DNA from: Candidatus Desulfarcum epimagneticum | GTDB taxonomy: Bacteria > Desulfobacterota > Desulfobacteria > Desulfobacterales > CR-1 | Direction of reading: 5' to 3' | NCBI GenBank assembly: GCA_900659855.1 | Contig: CAACVI010000050.1 | Span: 21,902-85,901, forward strand | Length of the DNA stretch: 64,000 bases | In this document: positions 1 to 8,982 of the stretch, in pieces | Numbering within the stretch: position 1 is the stretch's first letter | Layout of the letters: every line of letters starts with the position of its first letter | Notes under the pieces: model-generated | Seen by the model: the letters and a program-made list of their open reading frames with translations, nothing else | Database searches by the model: none | Told to the model about the DNA's origin: nothing | Position numbers and translations under genes: made by a program

Positions 1-459
1 GTATTCGCCCTTGGCGTACATGCCGGGCATCTCGGCCGTCTCGCCCCCCAGAAGGGCGCAGCCGGCCATGCGGCATCCCGCCGCCACTCCCCGGACGATG
101 TCGGCGGCCGCGCCGGATTCCAGTTTTCCCATGGAGATGTAATCCAGGAAAAAAAGGGGCCGGGCGCCTGAGACCGCGATGTCATTGACGCACATGGCCA
201 CCAGATCGATTCCCACCGTGTCGTGGCGCCCGGTCATAAAGGCGATTTTGAGTTTGGTGCCCACCCCGTCCGTGGAGCTGACCAGAACCGGCTCTTTCAT
301 TCCGGAAAGATCCGGGGCGAAGAGTCCCCCGAACCCCCCGATTCCGCCCAGAACGCCGGGAATATGGGTTTTTTCCGCGATTTTTTTGACCACGCCCACC
401 AGGCGGTCGGCCTTGTCGATGTCCACGCCCGCGTCGGCGTATGTGAGAGGTTTTTTCAT
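1..459 (-). CDS. purM: Phosphoribosylformylglycinamidine cyclo-ligase (AIR synthase), N-terminal part
   Basis: Cytosolic enzyme of de novo purine synthesis that converts FGAM plus ATP to AIR. Only the first 153 residues are inside the window and no stop is reached, so the gene continues beyond position 1. The sequence shows a Gly-rich stretch at residues 36-45, the ATP-loop SSTDGVGTK at 61-69, [11 protein letters not shown] at about 83-93 and [13 protein letters not shown] near the window edge, all PurM hallmarks. The ATG at 459 is preceded by AAGGAC at a normal distance. It is transcribed away from the aminotransferase at 661, with about 200 bases of divergent intergenic sequence between them. 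Confidence 0.95.
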   Translation of the reverse strand, partial: MKKPLTYADAGVDIDKADRLVGVVKKIAEKTHIPGVLGGIGGFGGLFAPDLSGMKEPVLVSSTDGVGTKLKIAFMTGRHDTVGIDLVAMCVNDIAVSGARPLFFLDYISMGKLESGAAADIVRGVAAGCRMAGCALLGGETAEMPGMYAKGEY

Positions 460-561
460 GGCCGTCCTTATTTATTAAAGCGTTCATCGTTTTTGAAAGC
501 CAACCTTTTTATATAGGAAGAATGCCTTTCAAAAGTCAAAACATTTTTTTGGCCATTTTTT

Positions 562-590
562 TTGACATGGACGCCGTTGTGGTGTAAGAA
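562..590 (+). promoter_or_regulatory. Candidate sigma-70 promoter for the aminotransferase
   Basis: TTGACA at 562-567 and TAAGAA at 585-590 are separated by 17 bases in the divergent region upstream of the 661 start. The -35 is perfect and the -10 is weak, so this is only a candidate. Confidence 0.4.
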
Positions 591-660
591 GTGCCATGAT
601 GGCATAAAGTCAAGCGGTTTTTATCTTTTTTAAATTTTTCACCAAAGGAAAGGCGCTGTC

Positions 661-1827
661 ATGAGAGAATTCGCCCGGCTGGATCGTTTGCCCCCTTACG
701 TGTTCGCCACCGTCAACCAGATCAAAATGGACGCCAGGCATGCGGGAGAGGATATCGTGGATTTGGGAATGGGGAACCCGGACATCGGGACCCCCGGCCA
801 TATCGTGGACAAACTCAAGGAGGCGGCGGAAAAGCCCCACAACCACCGGTATTCGGCGTCCATGGGGATCACCAAGCTGCGCATGGCCATCTCCGACTGG
901 TACAAACGGCGCTTTGACGTGGACATCGACCCCGATTCCGAGGCCATCGTCACCATCGGCGTGAAGGAGGGAATGTCCCACCTGGTGCTGGTGACCATCC
1001 GCCCCGGGGATGTGGTGTTCACCCCCAGCCCCACCTATCCCATCCATCCGTACTCGGCCATCATCGCCGGCGGGGATGTGCGGGGAATCCCGGTGGGGCC
1101 GGAATCCGATTTTTTCGAAAATCTCATGGACGCCACCCGGCAGACCTGGCCCAAGCCCAAGGTGCTCATCCTGTCCTATCCCCACAATCCCACCACAGAG
1201 GTGGTGGATTTGGGGTTTTTTGAAAAAATCGTGGATTACGCCAAAGAAAACAATATCCTGGTGATCCATGACTTCGCCTACGCCGATCTCACTTTTGACG
1301 ATTACAAGGCCCCCAGTTTTCTCCAGGCCAAAGGCGCCAAAGACGTGGGGGTGGAGTTTTTCTCCCTGTCCAAAAGCTACAGCATGGCCGGATGGCGGGT
1401 GGGGTTCTGCGTGGGAAATCCCGAGACCATCTTCGCTTTGAAGCGAATCAAAAGCTACCTGGACTACGGCATTTTCCAGCCCATCCAGATCGCCTCCATC
1501 ATCGCCTTAAACGGCCCCCAGGAATGCGTGGGCGAAATCCGGGACACCTACCGGGACCGGCGCGACGCCCTGATCACCGGGCTCGGGCGGGCGGGGTGGG
1601 AGATTTCCCCGCCCAAAGGGACCATGTTTGTGTGGGGAAAGATTCCGGAGAAGTTCTCCAAAATGAGATCCGTGGAATTCTCCAAATTCCTCATCAAAGA
1701 GACCGGGGTGGCCGTGGCCCCGGGGCTGGGATTCGGGGAGTATGGAGATGATTACGTGCGGTTCGCCCTGATTGAAAACAAGATGCGGATCAATCAGGCG
1801 GTGAGGGGCATCCGCAAGATTATGTGA
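661..1827 (+). CDS. alaC: Class I/II aminotransferase, AlaC-like (alanine/glutamate-pyruvate)
   Basis: PLP-dependent, fold-type I aminotransferase, probably interconverting pyruvate/alanine with glutamate/2-oxoglutarate. The protein has 388 residues, normal for the family. The PLP lysine is K238 in [13 protein letters not shown]176 in the HNPTT motif, D204 and R246 are the other expected cofactor contacts. Related LL-diaminopimelate aminotransferases share this fold, so substrate assignment rests on overall resemblance to AlaC. The ATG at 661 follows an AAAGGAAAGG ribosome site. It is a single gene, with the following gene convergent on the minus strand. Confidence 0.85.
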   Translation: MREFARLDRLPPYVFATVNQIKMDARHAGEDIVDLGMGNPDIGTPGHIVDKLKEAAEKPHNHRYSASMGITKLRMAISDWYKRRFDVDIDPDSEAIVTIGVKEGMSHLVLVTIRPGDVVFTPSPTYPIHPYSAIIAGGDVRGIPVGPESDFFENLMDATRQTWPKPKVLILSYPHNPTTEVVDLGFFEKIVDYAKENNILVIHDFAYADLTFDDYKAPSFLQAKGAKDVGVEFFSLSKSYSMAGWRVGFCVGNPETIFALKRIKSYLDYGIFQPIQIASIIALNGPQECVGEIRDTYRDRRDALITGLGRAGWEISPPKGTMFVWGKIPEKFSKMRSVEFSKFLIKETGVAVAPGLGFGEYGDDYVRFALIENKMRINQAVRGIRKIM

Positions 1828-1837
1828 GAAACGCGAT

Positions 1838-1876
1838 AAAAAAAGCCCCGGGGGAAAGGCGGCTTTGCCCCGGGGC
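1838..1876 (-). terminator. Rho-independent terminator of the Spy-like gene
   Basis: GCCCCGGGG at 1845-1853 pairs with CCCCGGGGC at 1868-1876. Read on the minus strand, the hairpin is followed by a run of T (A-run at 1838-1844 on the plus strand), directly downstream of the minus-strand stop at 1896. The plus strand lacks a T-run, so it should act mainly on the minus-strand gene. Confidence 0.8.
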
Positions 1877-1895
1877 CTTAAAACGTCTCACTTCA

Positions 1896-2546
1896 TCACT
1901 TCTTTTTCGTCATGCCGCCGTCCATCATGGGGCACGGTTTTTTGCCCATGCCTTTTTTCATTCCCATGCCCATGCCTTTCATCATTCCCATCCCCATTTT
2001 GCCTTTGCCCATCCCTTTTTTCTTTCCAATGGGGCCGCCCATGAACATGGCGTAGGGGTTGATTTTTTTAATGTCGTTGATGAAGTGCTCCACATGTTTC
2101 CGGTCGAGCATGGCTTTTAAAGCGGACATCTCTTTCTGGATGTTTTGGGCCATCCTGGAATCGGGCCTGGTTTTGGCCAGGGCCGCCTGAAGCTCAAGAC
2201 CCTTGACTTTGATCTGGTGTTTGAGGTCCCGGGTCTCCATCTGGAATTTTTCTTTCGCCGCCTTCAAACCGGCAATCTGCTCAGGCGTGAGGCCGTCATG
2301 GGCCATGCCGCCCATCATCATGCCGCCGCCCATCATGCGGCCCTTGCCCATCATCATGCCGTGATGGGTCATGCCGTCGTGTTTCATGGGGGCGTCTTTT
2401 TTCATGGCGTCGGGTTTCATGGTGTCGTCATGGGTCATGGCGTCGCCCGGCTGCCCATGGCTGGTGGCGAAAGCGCAGGCCGAAAAGCCGAAGATTCCCG
2501 CGACAAGGGCGGTCAGAAGTAAAAGTCCGGTGGTTTTGGTTTTCAT
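1896..2546 (-). CDS. Met/His-rich periplasmic Spy/CpxP-like metal-resistance protein
   Basis: Secreted protein of 216 residues. Residues 1 to about 27 form a signal peptide (hydrophobic core ending in AFA). Next comes a Met/His-rich linker (MTHHGMMMGKGRMMGGGMMM), then a helical LTPEQ-containing domain typical of the periplasmic Spy/CpxP/heavy-metal-sensor superfamily. A second Met/Gly/Lys-rich tail contains KPCPMM. The family includes periplasmic chaperones and metal-binding stress proteins; the Met/His runs suggest copper or zinc binding (inference). I chose the ATG at 2546 because AAGGAG lies just upstream and the signal peptide starts there; the frame stays open further upstream without signal features. 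It is monocistronic with its own terminator. Confidence 0.75.
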   Translation of the reverse strand: MKTKTTGLLLLTALVAGIFGFSACAFATSHGQPGDAMTHDDTMKPDAMKKDAPMKHDGMTHHGMMMGKGRMMGGGMMMGGMAHDGLTPEQIAGLKAAKEKFQMETRDLKHQIKVKGLELQAALAKTRPDSRMAQNIQKEMSALKAMLDRKHVEHFINDIKKINPYAMFMGGPIGKKKGMGKGKMGMGMMKGMGMGMKKGMGKKPCPMMDGGMTKKK

Positions 2547-2740
2547 GGTGTTTTCTCCTTTTGCTTTGGGGATGGTGGCGAAAAAATTTACGGAAACGGG
2601 TTTGACACGTTTTAGATATGGAGATTGGGCCTGGATTTGAAAGGAAATAAGACGATTGAAAATAACACGGTCGTTGTTTCGGATGACGCTTTTTGGCTGA
2701 TTATCCCATTCTTTTGCCGGGAGAGCAAGCTTTTTTGAGG

Positions 2741-3973
2741 TCAGTCCGTCATGTCCCCGGCGATGGACATGGTCCGGTCGGCCAGCATGTGCACATATCC
2801 CGCCATTTCGTTGTCGTACCATCCGTAGATGACGGCCTGGGTCACCGGCACCCGGACGTGGGCGTCGTCGGCCGGACTCGCGTCTTCCATGCCCGGCACA
2901 TGTTTCAGGTCGATGTTCACCTCAAAGGTCCGGGTGTGGGTCTCATGCCCCTCGATGACGGCGGCGGCCCTGGCGATTCCCGTGATGTCGCGCGAGACGT
3001 TCTGTTTTTCGGAGAAATCCAGGTAGTTCTTCGGGTCCCCGGCCGCGGCCTCGCGATAAATGTCGTTGATGACATGCTTGGTGATGGTCTCCCGGGACGG
3101 GTCGTTCTGGGCCACGATGACCAGGATGATGAGAGAGCCTGTGGCCACCGGCACCCGGACCGATTCGGCCATGAAGCCGATTCTCGACATTTCCGGGATC
3201 ACCAGGCGCAGGGCGTCGGCCGCGCCGGTGGTGGTGAGAATGATGTTGTTTAAAATGCTCCGGTTTTTCCTGAGATCGTTTTTTCCGGCCCCGGGAAGCC
3301 GGTCCAGCGCCTGCTGGGAGCCGGTGACGGCGTGAACCGTGGCCATGGAGGCCGACAGGATCCGCTTGTACCCGAAGGCGTTTAAAAGGGGCTTGATCAT
3401 ATGGGCCAGGCACGTGGTGGTGCAAGACGCGTTGGAGATGATCCGGTGGGTCCGGGGGTCGTAGCTGTTTTCGTTGACGCCCATCACCGTGGTCACGGCG
3501 TCTTCGGGCATCCCGGCGCCCTTTTGTCTGATCTTGAAAGGCGCGGACACGATGACCTTTTCGGCCCCGGATTCCAGATGTCCCCGGACCGAGCCGCCCG
3601 GCGCGTCCGGGGAAAGGGTCGGGTCCAGGTATTTCCCGGTGGCGTCCACCACGAGCCGGACGTTTTCCTTCGCCCATCCGATCCGGGCGGGGTCGCGCTC
3701 GCTTCTTAAAAATTTGACCTTGACGCCGTCCACCCGCATGGACCCCTCTTGTTCGTCAATGTCGGCGATGACGTTTTCGGATCTGTATCCCTTTAAAAAT
3801 CCTCTGAGCAGTCCGTAGGTGGAGTCCCGCTCGATGTAATGGGCGATGTCCTCAATGGAGTTTCCCACTTTGCGCCCCAGGTTGACCACCAGACCGTCAA
3901 AAAATTTTTCGCCCAGGTGATGCCATGCCGTCAGTTTTCCGATTCTTCCAAAGCCGTTGATTCCCAGTTTCAT
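2741..3973 (-). CDS. gap: Glyceraldehyde-3-phosphate dehydrogenase, long form
   Basis: Glycolytic/gluconeogenic NAD(P)-dependent dehydrogenase. The N-terminal Rossmann motif is GINGFGRIGK, the catalytic cysteine is in SNASCTTTCLA, and the C-terminal WYDNEMAGY matches the conserved W-Y-D-N-E of the family. At 410 residues it is about 75 longer than typical GapA, with extra sequence after the Rossmann motif and in the C-terminal half. The usual ASCTTN has a Thr in place of the last Asn. AGGAA precedes the ATG at 3973. It may be a divergent clade with a different cofactor or direction preference; the basic family call is firm. Confidence 0.88.
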   Translation of the reverse strand: MKLGINGFGRIGKLTAWHHLGEKFFDGLVVNLGRKVGNSIEDIAHYIERDSTYGLLRGFLKGYRSENVIADIDEQEGSMRVDGVKVKFLRSERDPARIGWAKENVRLVVDATGKYLDPTLSPDAPGGSVRGHLESGAEKVIVSAPFKIRQKGAGMPEDAVTTVMGVNENSYDPRTHRIISNASCTTTCLAHMIKPLLNAFGYKRILSASMATVHAVTGSQQALDRLPGAGKNDLRKNRSILNNIILTTTGAADALRLVIPEMSRIGFMAESVRVPVATGSLIILVIVAQNDPSRETITKHVINDIYREAAAGDPKNYLDFSEKQNVSRDITGIARAAAVIEGHETHTRTFEVNIDLKHVPGMEDASPADDAHVRVPVTQAVIYGWYDNEMAGYVHMLADRTMSIAGDMTD

Positions 3974-4093
3974 TGATCGATTTTTCCTGAAAAAGAGGTT
4001 GTGCGGCGCGTTGAGTTTTTAAAACAGCCGCGTCTTGAATGGGTTTAAATAAAACAGATTTTTCCCCCCAAATCAAGGAAATTGTATTTTCCC

Positions 4094-4123
4094 TTGCGCC
4101 CGGGGCGCCGATTCCATTATATG
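4094..4123 (+). promoter_or_regulatory. Candidate promoter for rarA
   Basis: TTGCGC at 4094-4099 and TATATG at 4118-4123 (18-base spacer) lie in the gap/rarA divergent region, about 45 bases upstream of the start. Moderate match only. Confidence 0.35.
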
Positions 4124-4165
4124 ATGGGGCGACGGTCAAAACCCTAAAAAAGGATGGAAAGAAAC

Positions 4166-5509
4166 ATGGACGCGGATTTGATTCAGCGCCTCCGGAGCCG
4201 GGAGCCCCTTGCCGAGAGAATGCGGCCCGTTTCCCTGGATGAGTTCAGGGGACAGGGCCATATCGCGGGGGAAAACGCCCTGGTTCGGCGGTCCTTTGAG
4301 GAGGACCGGGTTTTTTCCATGATCCTGTGGGGGCCGCCGGGATGCGGCAAAACCACCCTGGCCGGCCTGCTGGCCCGGGTCGCCCGGGCCCATTTTACTC
4401 ATTTTTCCGCCGTGCTTTCCGGTGTCAAAGACATTCGGGCGGTCATCGCCGATTCCGAAAAGAGGCGTTCGGGATCCGGGGAAAAGACCCTGCTTTTTGT
4501 GGATGAGATTCATCGTTTCAACAAATCCCAGCAGGACGCCTTTCTTCCCCATGTGGAAAGCGGCCTGATCACCCTGATCGGCGCCACCACTGAAAATCCC
4601 TCCTTTGAGGTGATACCGGCCTTGATGTCCAGGTGCCGGGTGGCGGTTTTAAAGCCCCTGGAGCCCCCGGACATCGACGCCATCATGGAAAACGCCCTTA
4701 AAGACCCGGAAAGGGGGCTGGGGGCCTTCGGCGTTTTCCTGGAGCCCGGGGCCCGGGACCATCTGGTCCGGCTGGCCGACGGGGACGCCCGGGCCGCTTT
4801 GAACAACCTGGAGGCGGCGGTTTTTTTTAAAATGTCCGCCGGCGGCGGGGACGGCCCGACCCCGCTTTCCCGGGATGAGGTGGAAAAGGCCCTGGATCAA
4901 AAGGCGCCGCTGTACGACAAAAACGGGGAGGCGCATTACAACCTCATATCGGCGTTTCATAAAAGCCTTCGGGGAAGCGACCCGGACGCCGCGCTTTACT
5001 GGCTTAAGCGCATGCTCCAGGGGGGCGAGGACCCCTTTTACATCGCCCGCAGAATGGTTCGTTTCGCCTCGGAGGACATCGGAAACGCCGACCCGGACGC
5101 CTTGAGGATCGCCCTGGACGCCATGAGCGCCTTTCGTTTCTTAGGCTCCCCGGAGGGGGAGCTGGCGTTGTCCCAAAGCGCCGTTTACCTGGCCACGGCG
5201 CCCAAGAGCAATGCCGTTTATATGGCCGAAAAGCGGGCTGCGGCCGCCGCGAAAAAATTCGGCTCCCTGCCGGTTCCCCTCCATATTCGAAACGCCCCCA
5301 CAAAGCTCATGAAACGCCTGGGATACGGAAAGGGCTACCAGTACGACCATGACCGAAAAGGGGCTTTCGCGCCCCAGGAGCATCTGCCCGACCGGCTGGC
5401 GGGAACGGTTTTTTACCGCCCCACGGAACGGGGGGGTGAGAAAATCGTGAAAGAAAGGCTCCGGAAATGGAGAAGCTTAAGGGCGGCGGCGGGAAAAAAG
5501 ACCCCGTGA
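4166..5509 (+). CDS. rarA: Replication-associated recombination protein A (AAA+ ATPase RarA/MgsA)
   Basis: Clamp-loader-like AAA+ ATPase acting at stalled replication forks. It has 447 residues. Walker A GPPGCGKTT is at about 56-64 and Walker B LLFVDEIHRF near 110; the arginine-finger region and the C-terminal MgsA tetramerisation domain (LKRMLQGGEDP, then RNAPTKLMKRLGYGKGYQY) follow. An ATG lies 12 bases further upstream, but it directly abuts its AGG, whereas the 4166 ATG has GGAAAG at a normal distance. It is followed by radC on the same strand after about 80 bases. Confidence 0.92.
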   Translation: MDADLIQRLRSREPLAERMRPVSLDEFRGQGHIAGENALVRRSFEEDRVFSMILWGPPGCGKTTLAGLLARVARAHFTHFSAVLSGVKDIRAVIADSEKRRSGSGEKTLLFVDEIHRFNKSQQDAFLPHVESGLITLIGATTENPSFEVIPALMSRCRVAVLKPLEPPDIDAIMENALKDPERGLGAFGVFLEPGARDHLVRLADGDARAALNNLEAAVFFKMSAGGGDGPTPLSRDEVEKALDQKAPLYDKNGEAHYNLISAFHKSLRGSDPDAALYWLKRMLQGGEDPFYIARRMVRFASEDIGNADPDALRIALDAMSAFRFLGSPEGELALSQSAVYLATAPKSNAVYMAEKRAAAAAKKFGSLPVPLHIRNAPTKLMKRLGYGKGYQYDHDRKGAFAPQEHLPDRLAGTVFYRPTERGGEKIVKERLRKWRSLRAAAGKKTP

Positions 5510-5590
5510 GGGGGGGCGGTAAAAAACCGTTCGTTTTTTTTTAAAAAAGCGCTGGATCATTTCGGCCCAAATGGGTATAGTGACAGGATT

Positions 5591-6373
5591 ATGACGGCGA
5601 TTCGGCAAAACGGGCCGGGGGAATCGGAGATGGGCGGGGAAGAGACGACGCGCCGGGAGCCGCACAAGGGGGCGGGGCACCGGAAAAGACTTCGGGAGCG
5701 GTTTTTGAACGCGGGCCTTTCGGGGTTTCATGATTACGAGGTCATTGAGCTGCTCTTGACCCTGGCCACCCCGGTGAGGGACTGCAAAGACCCGGCCAAG
5801 GCGGCGCTGAAAAAATTCGGGAGCCTGAGAGGAGTCGTCGAGGCCCCGGCGGACAGCCTGCGCGAAATCAAAGGGATCGGCCCGGTCAATGTGTTCGGAA
5901 TCAAGCTCATCAAGGCGGTTTCGGACCGCTACCTGGAAGAAAGGCTTCGCGAAAAGGCCCTGGTGAGAAATTCCCGGGAGCTGTTTGATTTTTTGTATCA
6001 CAACAAGCAAAATCCCCGGCGGGAGTCCTTCACCGCCGTTTTCCTGGACGCCAAAAACCGGGTCATCGCCTCCGAGACCCTGTTCACCGGGACCTTGACC
6101 TCCAGCTCGGTCTATCCCCGGGAGGTGATTTCAGCGGCCATTGAGCGGGGCTCTGCGGCCCTGATATTCGCCCACAACCATCCGTCCGGGGACCCCCAGC
6201 CCTCGCGGGAGGACATCGCCATCACCCGGCGCCTTCTTTTCGCGTGCCGGGCCATGGGGATTCGGGTCCACGAGCACATCATCGTGGGAGACGACCGGTA
6301 TTTCAGCTTTGCCGACGAGGGGTTTATTGGGCGGATGAATGATGAGTATGATCAGCATTTCACAGCGCCGTAA
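5591..6373 (+). CDS. radC: RadC/JAB-domain protein
   Basis: Protein of 260 residues with an N-terminal helix-hairpin-helix region (residues about 40-105, including GIGPVNVFGIKL) and a C-terminal JAB/MPN metalloprotease-like domain. The metal motif HNHPSGDPQPSRED is intact. The family is named for DNA repair, but its biochemical function is unsettled. The ATG at 5591 follows AGGA. The stop codon lies inside the left arm of a large palindrome (repeat A1), which may also act as the transcript end. Confidence 0.9.
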   Translation: MTAIRQNGPGESEMGGEETTRREPHKGAGHRKRLRERFLNAGLSGFHDYEVIELLLTLATPVRDCKDPAKAALKKFGSLRGVVEAPADSLREIKGIGPVNVFGIKLIKAVSDRYLEERLREKALVRNSRELFDFLYHNKQNPRRESFTAVFLDAKNRVIASETLFTGTLTSSSVYPREVISAAIERGSAALIFAHNHPSGDPQPSREDIAITRRLLFACRAMGIRVHEHIIVGDDRYFSFADEGFIGRMNDEYDQHFTAP

Positions 6374-6426
6374 AAAATCCGATATACAAGGCGCGGCGCC
6401 TTGTATATCGGATTTTTTACGACGCT
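6363..6426. repeat. Family A palindrome (A1)
   Basis: A near-perfect 64-base inverted repeat: the left arm reads cagcgccgtaaaaaatccga and the right arm is its complement. It lacks the inner AT-rich hairpin of full copies. It overlaps the radC stop codon and could form a very stable hairpin in RNA. Confidence 0.85.
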
Positions 6427-6496
6427 GTTCCGTGATTTTTTACGGGATTATCAGCGCATTTAAAGAGCTGAGAAAGGAGTTTCCGAAAGCGGCGCC

Positions 6497-6781
6497 ATGA
6501 ATCAAAAAACCAGCAGACAGCCCGAGTGTTTCGGCGATTTGAGCCGGGTGTTTCCCAGGGAAAAAGACGGGGACCGAAGCTCCCCGATGGCATGCATGGG
6601 GTGCGTGTTTAAAACCGAATGCCTGAAAGAGGCCATGGAGACCCAAAAGGGCCTCCGGTTCCGGGAGGAGCGCCTGGGCCGGGCCCAGGAATCGGGCATG
6701 ATGGGGTTTTTTGAAAGATGGTCCCAGAAAAAGTCCCTTCACAACAAAATGAAGGGGAAACGGGCGACGAAAACCACATGA
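6497..6781 (+). CDS. Small cysteine protein with WhiB-like Cys spacing
   Basis: Unrecognised 94-residue protein. Cysteines fall at C11, C33, C36 and C42, i.e. C-x21-C-x2-C-x5-C, with local sequence ACMGCVFKTECLKEAM. This is the spacing of the [4Fe-4S] site of actinobacterial WhiB-like proteins, although the GVWGG turn is absent (SGMMGFFERW follows instead). A redox- or metal-sensing role is only inferred. The TGA stop overlaps the pgk start (ATGA), so the two genes are translationally coupled. An AAGGAG lies 17 bases upstream of the ATG, longer than ideal. Confidence 0.7.
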   Translation: MNQKTSRQPECFGDLSRVFPREKDGDRSSPMACMGCVFKTECLKEAMETQKGLRFREERLGRAQESGMMGFFERWSQKKSLHNKMKGKRATKTT

Positions 6782-7935
6782 AAACCATAAGAGACCTGGA
6801 CATAGAGGAAAAACGGACCCTTATTCGGGTGGATTTCAATGTGCCCCTGGACGAAAACGGCCATATCACGGACGACACCCGAATCCGGCGCTCCCTTAAG
6901 ACCATTGAGCGCGCGCTTGAGAAAAAGGCCAAAATCATCCTGGCCTCGCACATGGGCCGCCCCGGCGGCAAACCCGACCCGGCCCTGTCCCTGTCCCCGG
7001 CGGCGGCGCGGCTGGGGGAGCTTTTGGGAGAGACGGTTCGTCTCGCGCCCCTTCAGGACATGGCGGCGGGCGTGGGGGAGGGCGAGATCGTTTTGCTGGA
7101 GAACCTGCGGTTTCACCCCGGGGAGGAGGAAAACAGCGACGACTTCGGCCGGAGTCTGGCCGGGCTCTGCGATGTGTACATCAACGAGGCGTTTTCGGTC
7201 TCCCACCGTCAAAACGCCTCGGTGTGCGCCGTCGCCCGCCACGCGCCTGAGACCGGCGCCGGTTTTCTGCTTGAAAGCGAGCTGTTGTGGCATGAAAGGG
7301 CCTTTCAGTCCCCGGCCCGTCCCCTGGCGGCGGTCATCGGGGGGGCCAAAATATCGGGTAAGATCGAGGCGCTCAAGAACCTGGCGGACATCGTGGATAT
7401 TCTGATCATCGGCGGCGCCATGGCCAACACCTTTTTGAAAAGCGCCGGGATCGGGGTCGGAAAGTCCCTGTTTGAGGAAAAACGCCTGGACATGGCCCGC
7501 GCCGTCATGGAAAGCGCCCGGGAAAGGGGGCCGGAGCTTTTGATTCCCGTGGATGTGGCCGCGTCCGGAACCCTGGAGGCGGGCGCGGAGCGGGAGGTTT
7601 TTGCGGCCGGGGAAATCCCGGAAGACCAAATGGCCCTGGATATCGGCCCTGAGACCTCCGCGATTTTCGCAAAGGCCCTGGGCCGGGCCCGGACCATTGT
7701 CTGGAACGGCCCCATGGGCGCCTTTGAATACCCCCCCTTTGACCGGGGGACCATGGACATGGCGCGAAGCGTGGCCGAATCGGGCGCCTTTTCGGCGGCG
7801 GGCGGCGGGGACACCGTGGCGGCCGTGAACCGGGCCGGCGCGGCTGATAAAATATCGCATATCTCCACAGGGGGCGGGGCCTTTCTGGCCCTTTTGGAGG
7901 GAAAGACCCTTCCTGGGGTCGCCGCGCTTCACTGA
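6778..7935 (+). CDS. pgk: Phosphoglycerate kinase
   Basis: Glycolytic enzyme transferring phosphate between 1,3-bisphosphoglycerate and ADP. It has 385 residues, the normal length. RVDFNVPLDENG at the N-terminus, the ASHMGRPGGKPD loop, ENLRFHPGEE and the C-terminal nucleotide motif GGGDTVAAV / STGGGAFLALLEG are diagnostic. The ATG at 6778 overlaps the upstream stop (ATGA) and starts exactly at the conserved family N-terminus. It forms a probable two-gene operon with the small cysteine protein. Confidence 0.96.
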   Translation: MKTIRDLDIEEKRTLIRVDFNVPLDENGHITDDTRIRRSLKTIERALEKKAKIILASHMGRPGGKPDPALSLSPAAARLGELLGETVRLAPLQDMAAGVGEGEIVLLENLRFHPGEEENSDDFGRSLAGLCDVYINEAFSVSHRQNASVCAVARHAPETGAGFLLESELLWHERAFQSPARPLAAVIGGAKISGKIEALKNLADIVDILIIGGAMANTFLKSAGIGVGKSLFEEKRLDMARAVMESARERGPELLIPVDVAASGTLEAGAEREVFAAGEIPEDQMALDIGPETSAIFAKALGRARTIVWNGPMGAFEYPPFDRGTMDMARSVAESGAFSAAGGGDTVAAVNRAGAADKISHISTGGGAFLALLEGKTLPGVAALH

Positions 7936-7978
7936 CGGACGCTTTTAAAAAAACCCCGGGGGAGAACCGGCCGGCATC

Positions 7979-8689
7979 ATGACGTTTAAATCTTTTTTTT
8001 CCAGCAAAAAAATTCTCGCGGCCCTGTTTTTTCTGGCGGCCCTTTCGGCCGTCGCTTTTTTTTTCCGCGCCTCCCTGTGGGAGGCGGCGGCCGGGGCCTG
8101 GGATGTTTTTTCCGACCGGGACAAGACCGCGGAATTCATCCGATCCATGGGCCCCTGGGCCCCGGCCGTTTTTGTGGCGCTCCAGATTTTGCAGGTGATC
8201 TTCGCCCCCATTCCCGGGGAGGCCAGCGGATTCATCGGTGGGCTTTTGTTCGGCGCCTTTGAGGGATTCTGGTATTCCAGCCTGGGCCTGGCCGTCGGAT
8301 CGGCGTGCAATTTTTTCATCGCCCGCCGCCTGGGGCGGCCCTATGTGACGCGGCTGATCAAGCCGGCGCTCATGGAAAAGGCGGACCGGGCGGTGAGGCG
8401 CCAGGGCATCATCGCGCTGTTTATCCTGTTCGTTTTTCCCGGTTTTCCCAAGGACTACCTGTGCCTGGCCCTGGGACTGACCTCCATTCCCGTCAAGGCG
8501 TTTCTGATTATCGCCTCCCTGGGCCGCATGCCCGGCACATTGGCCTTAAGTCTCCAGGGGGAGTTTTTTCATAAACAAATGTACGGGCCGTTCTTTTTTC
8601 TTTTGGCCGTCTGCCTTGCGGCGGCGCTGGTGGCCTACCTCAACCGGGAGCGGCTGTATGAGTGGGTTGAAAGGCTGAATGGAAAATGA
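7979..8689 (+). CDS. VTT-domain (TVP38/TMEM64, DedA-like) inner-membrane protein
   Basis: Integral membrane protein of 236 residues with five to six hydrophobic segments. The VTT signature is visible: the reentrant region FAPIPGEASGFIGGLLFG and the second half FPGFPKDYLCLALGL, typical of TVP38/DedA-type lipid scramblase or transporter families. Substrate is unknown. It follows pgk by 43 bases on the same strand. Two family A repeats follow its stop. Confidence 0.85.
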   Translation: MTFKSFFSSKKILAALFFLAALSAVAFFFRASLWEAAAGAWDVFSDRDKTAEFIRSMGPWAPAVFVALQILQVIFAPIPGEASGFIGGLLFGAFEGFWYSSLGLAVGSACNFFIARRLGRPYVTRLIKPALMEKADRAVRRQGIIALFILFVFPGFPKDYLCLALGLTSIPVKAFLIIASLGRMPGTLALSLQGEFFHKQMYGPFFFLLAVCLAAALVAYLNRERLYEWVERLNGK

Positions 8690-8694
8690 AGGTT

Positions 8695-8762
8695 GATGGC
8701 GTCGTAAAAAAAATGCGTCGCGGCGCTTATTTTTAGCATATGTATTTTTTTACGACGCCATC
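8695..8762. repeat. Family A repeat (A2), short form
   Basis: Inverted ends gatggcgtcgtaaaaaaa and ttttttacgacgccatc enclose a GC-rich centre. It lies just after the VTT gene stop. Confidence 0.8.
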
Positions 8763-8765
8763 AAA

Positions 8766-8921
8766 GTTGATAAACTCGTAAAAAATCACGGGACAGCGTC
8801 GTAAAAAATTCGATATACAAGGCGTAGTGGTTATTTTTAATTGAGGCAATACATGTAGTATGCCTCAATTAAAAATAAGCGCTGCAACACAGTAGATCGG
8901 ATTTTTTACGATGCTGTCAAA
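8766..8921. repeat. Family A repeat (A3), full form
   Basis: About 156 bases beginning gttgataaactcgtaaaaaa, with the inner hairpin ttatttttaattgaggca / tgcctcaattaaaaataa and a right end ttttttacgatgctgtc. It is adjacent to A2, giving a tandem pair. No gene is seen in 8690-8982. Confidence 0.88.
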
Positions 8922-8982
8922 GTTGACTTTGGGTCGAAACAGCGCTATTGTAAAAGTTTGAAAAAACAGGGGAGCGCAAACA

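Noticed and set aside
182..516. Open frames antisense or out of frame to purM.
   Set aside because: The purM frame shows clear family motifs; the others have low-complexity Arg/Gly/Pro composition typical of shadow frames in GC-rich DNA.
2547..2822. Upstream extension of the Spy-like protein by 92 residues.
   Set aside because: A signal peptide with a good ribosome site starts at 2546; the extension has no protein-like character.
5515..5545. Rho-independent terminator after rarA.
   Set aside because: The stem is only about 4 bp before the T-run, too weak to claim.
6363..6426. CRISPR-like repeats in families A and B.
   Set aside because: Copies are dispersed, of variable length and orientation, with no regular spacers and no cas genes.
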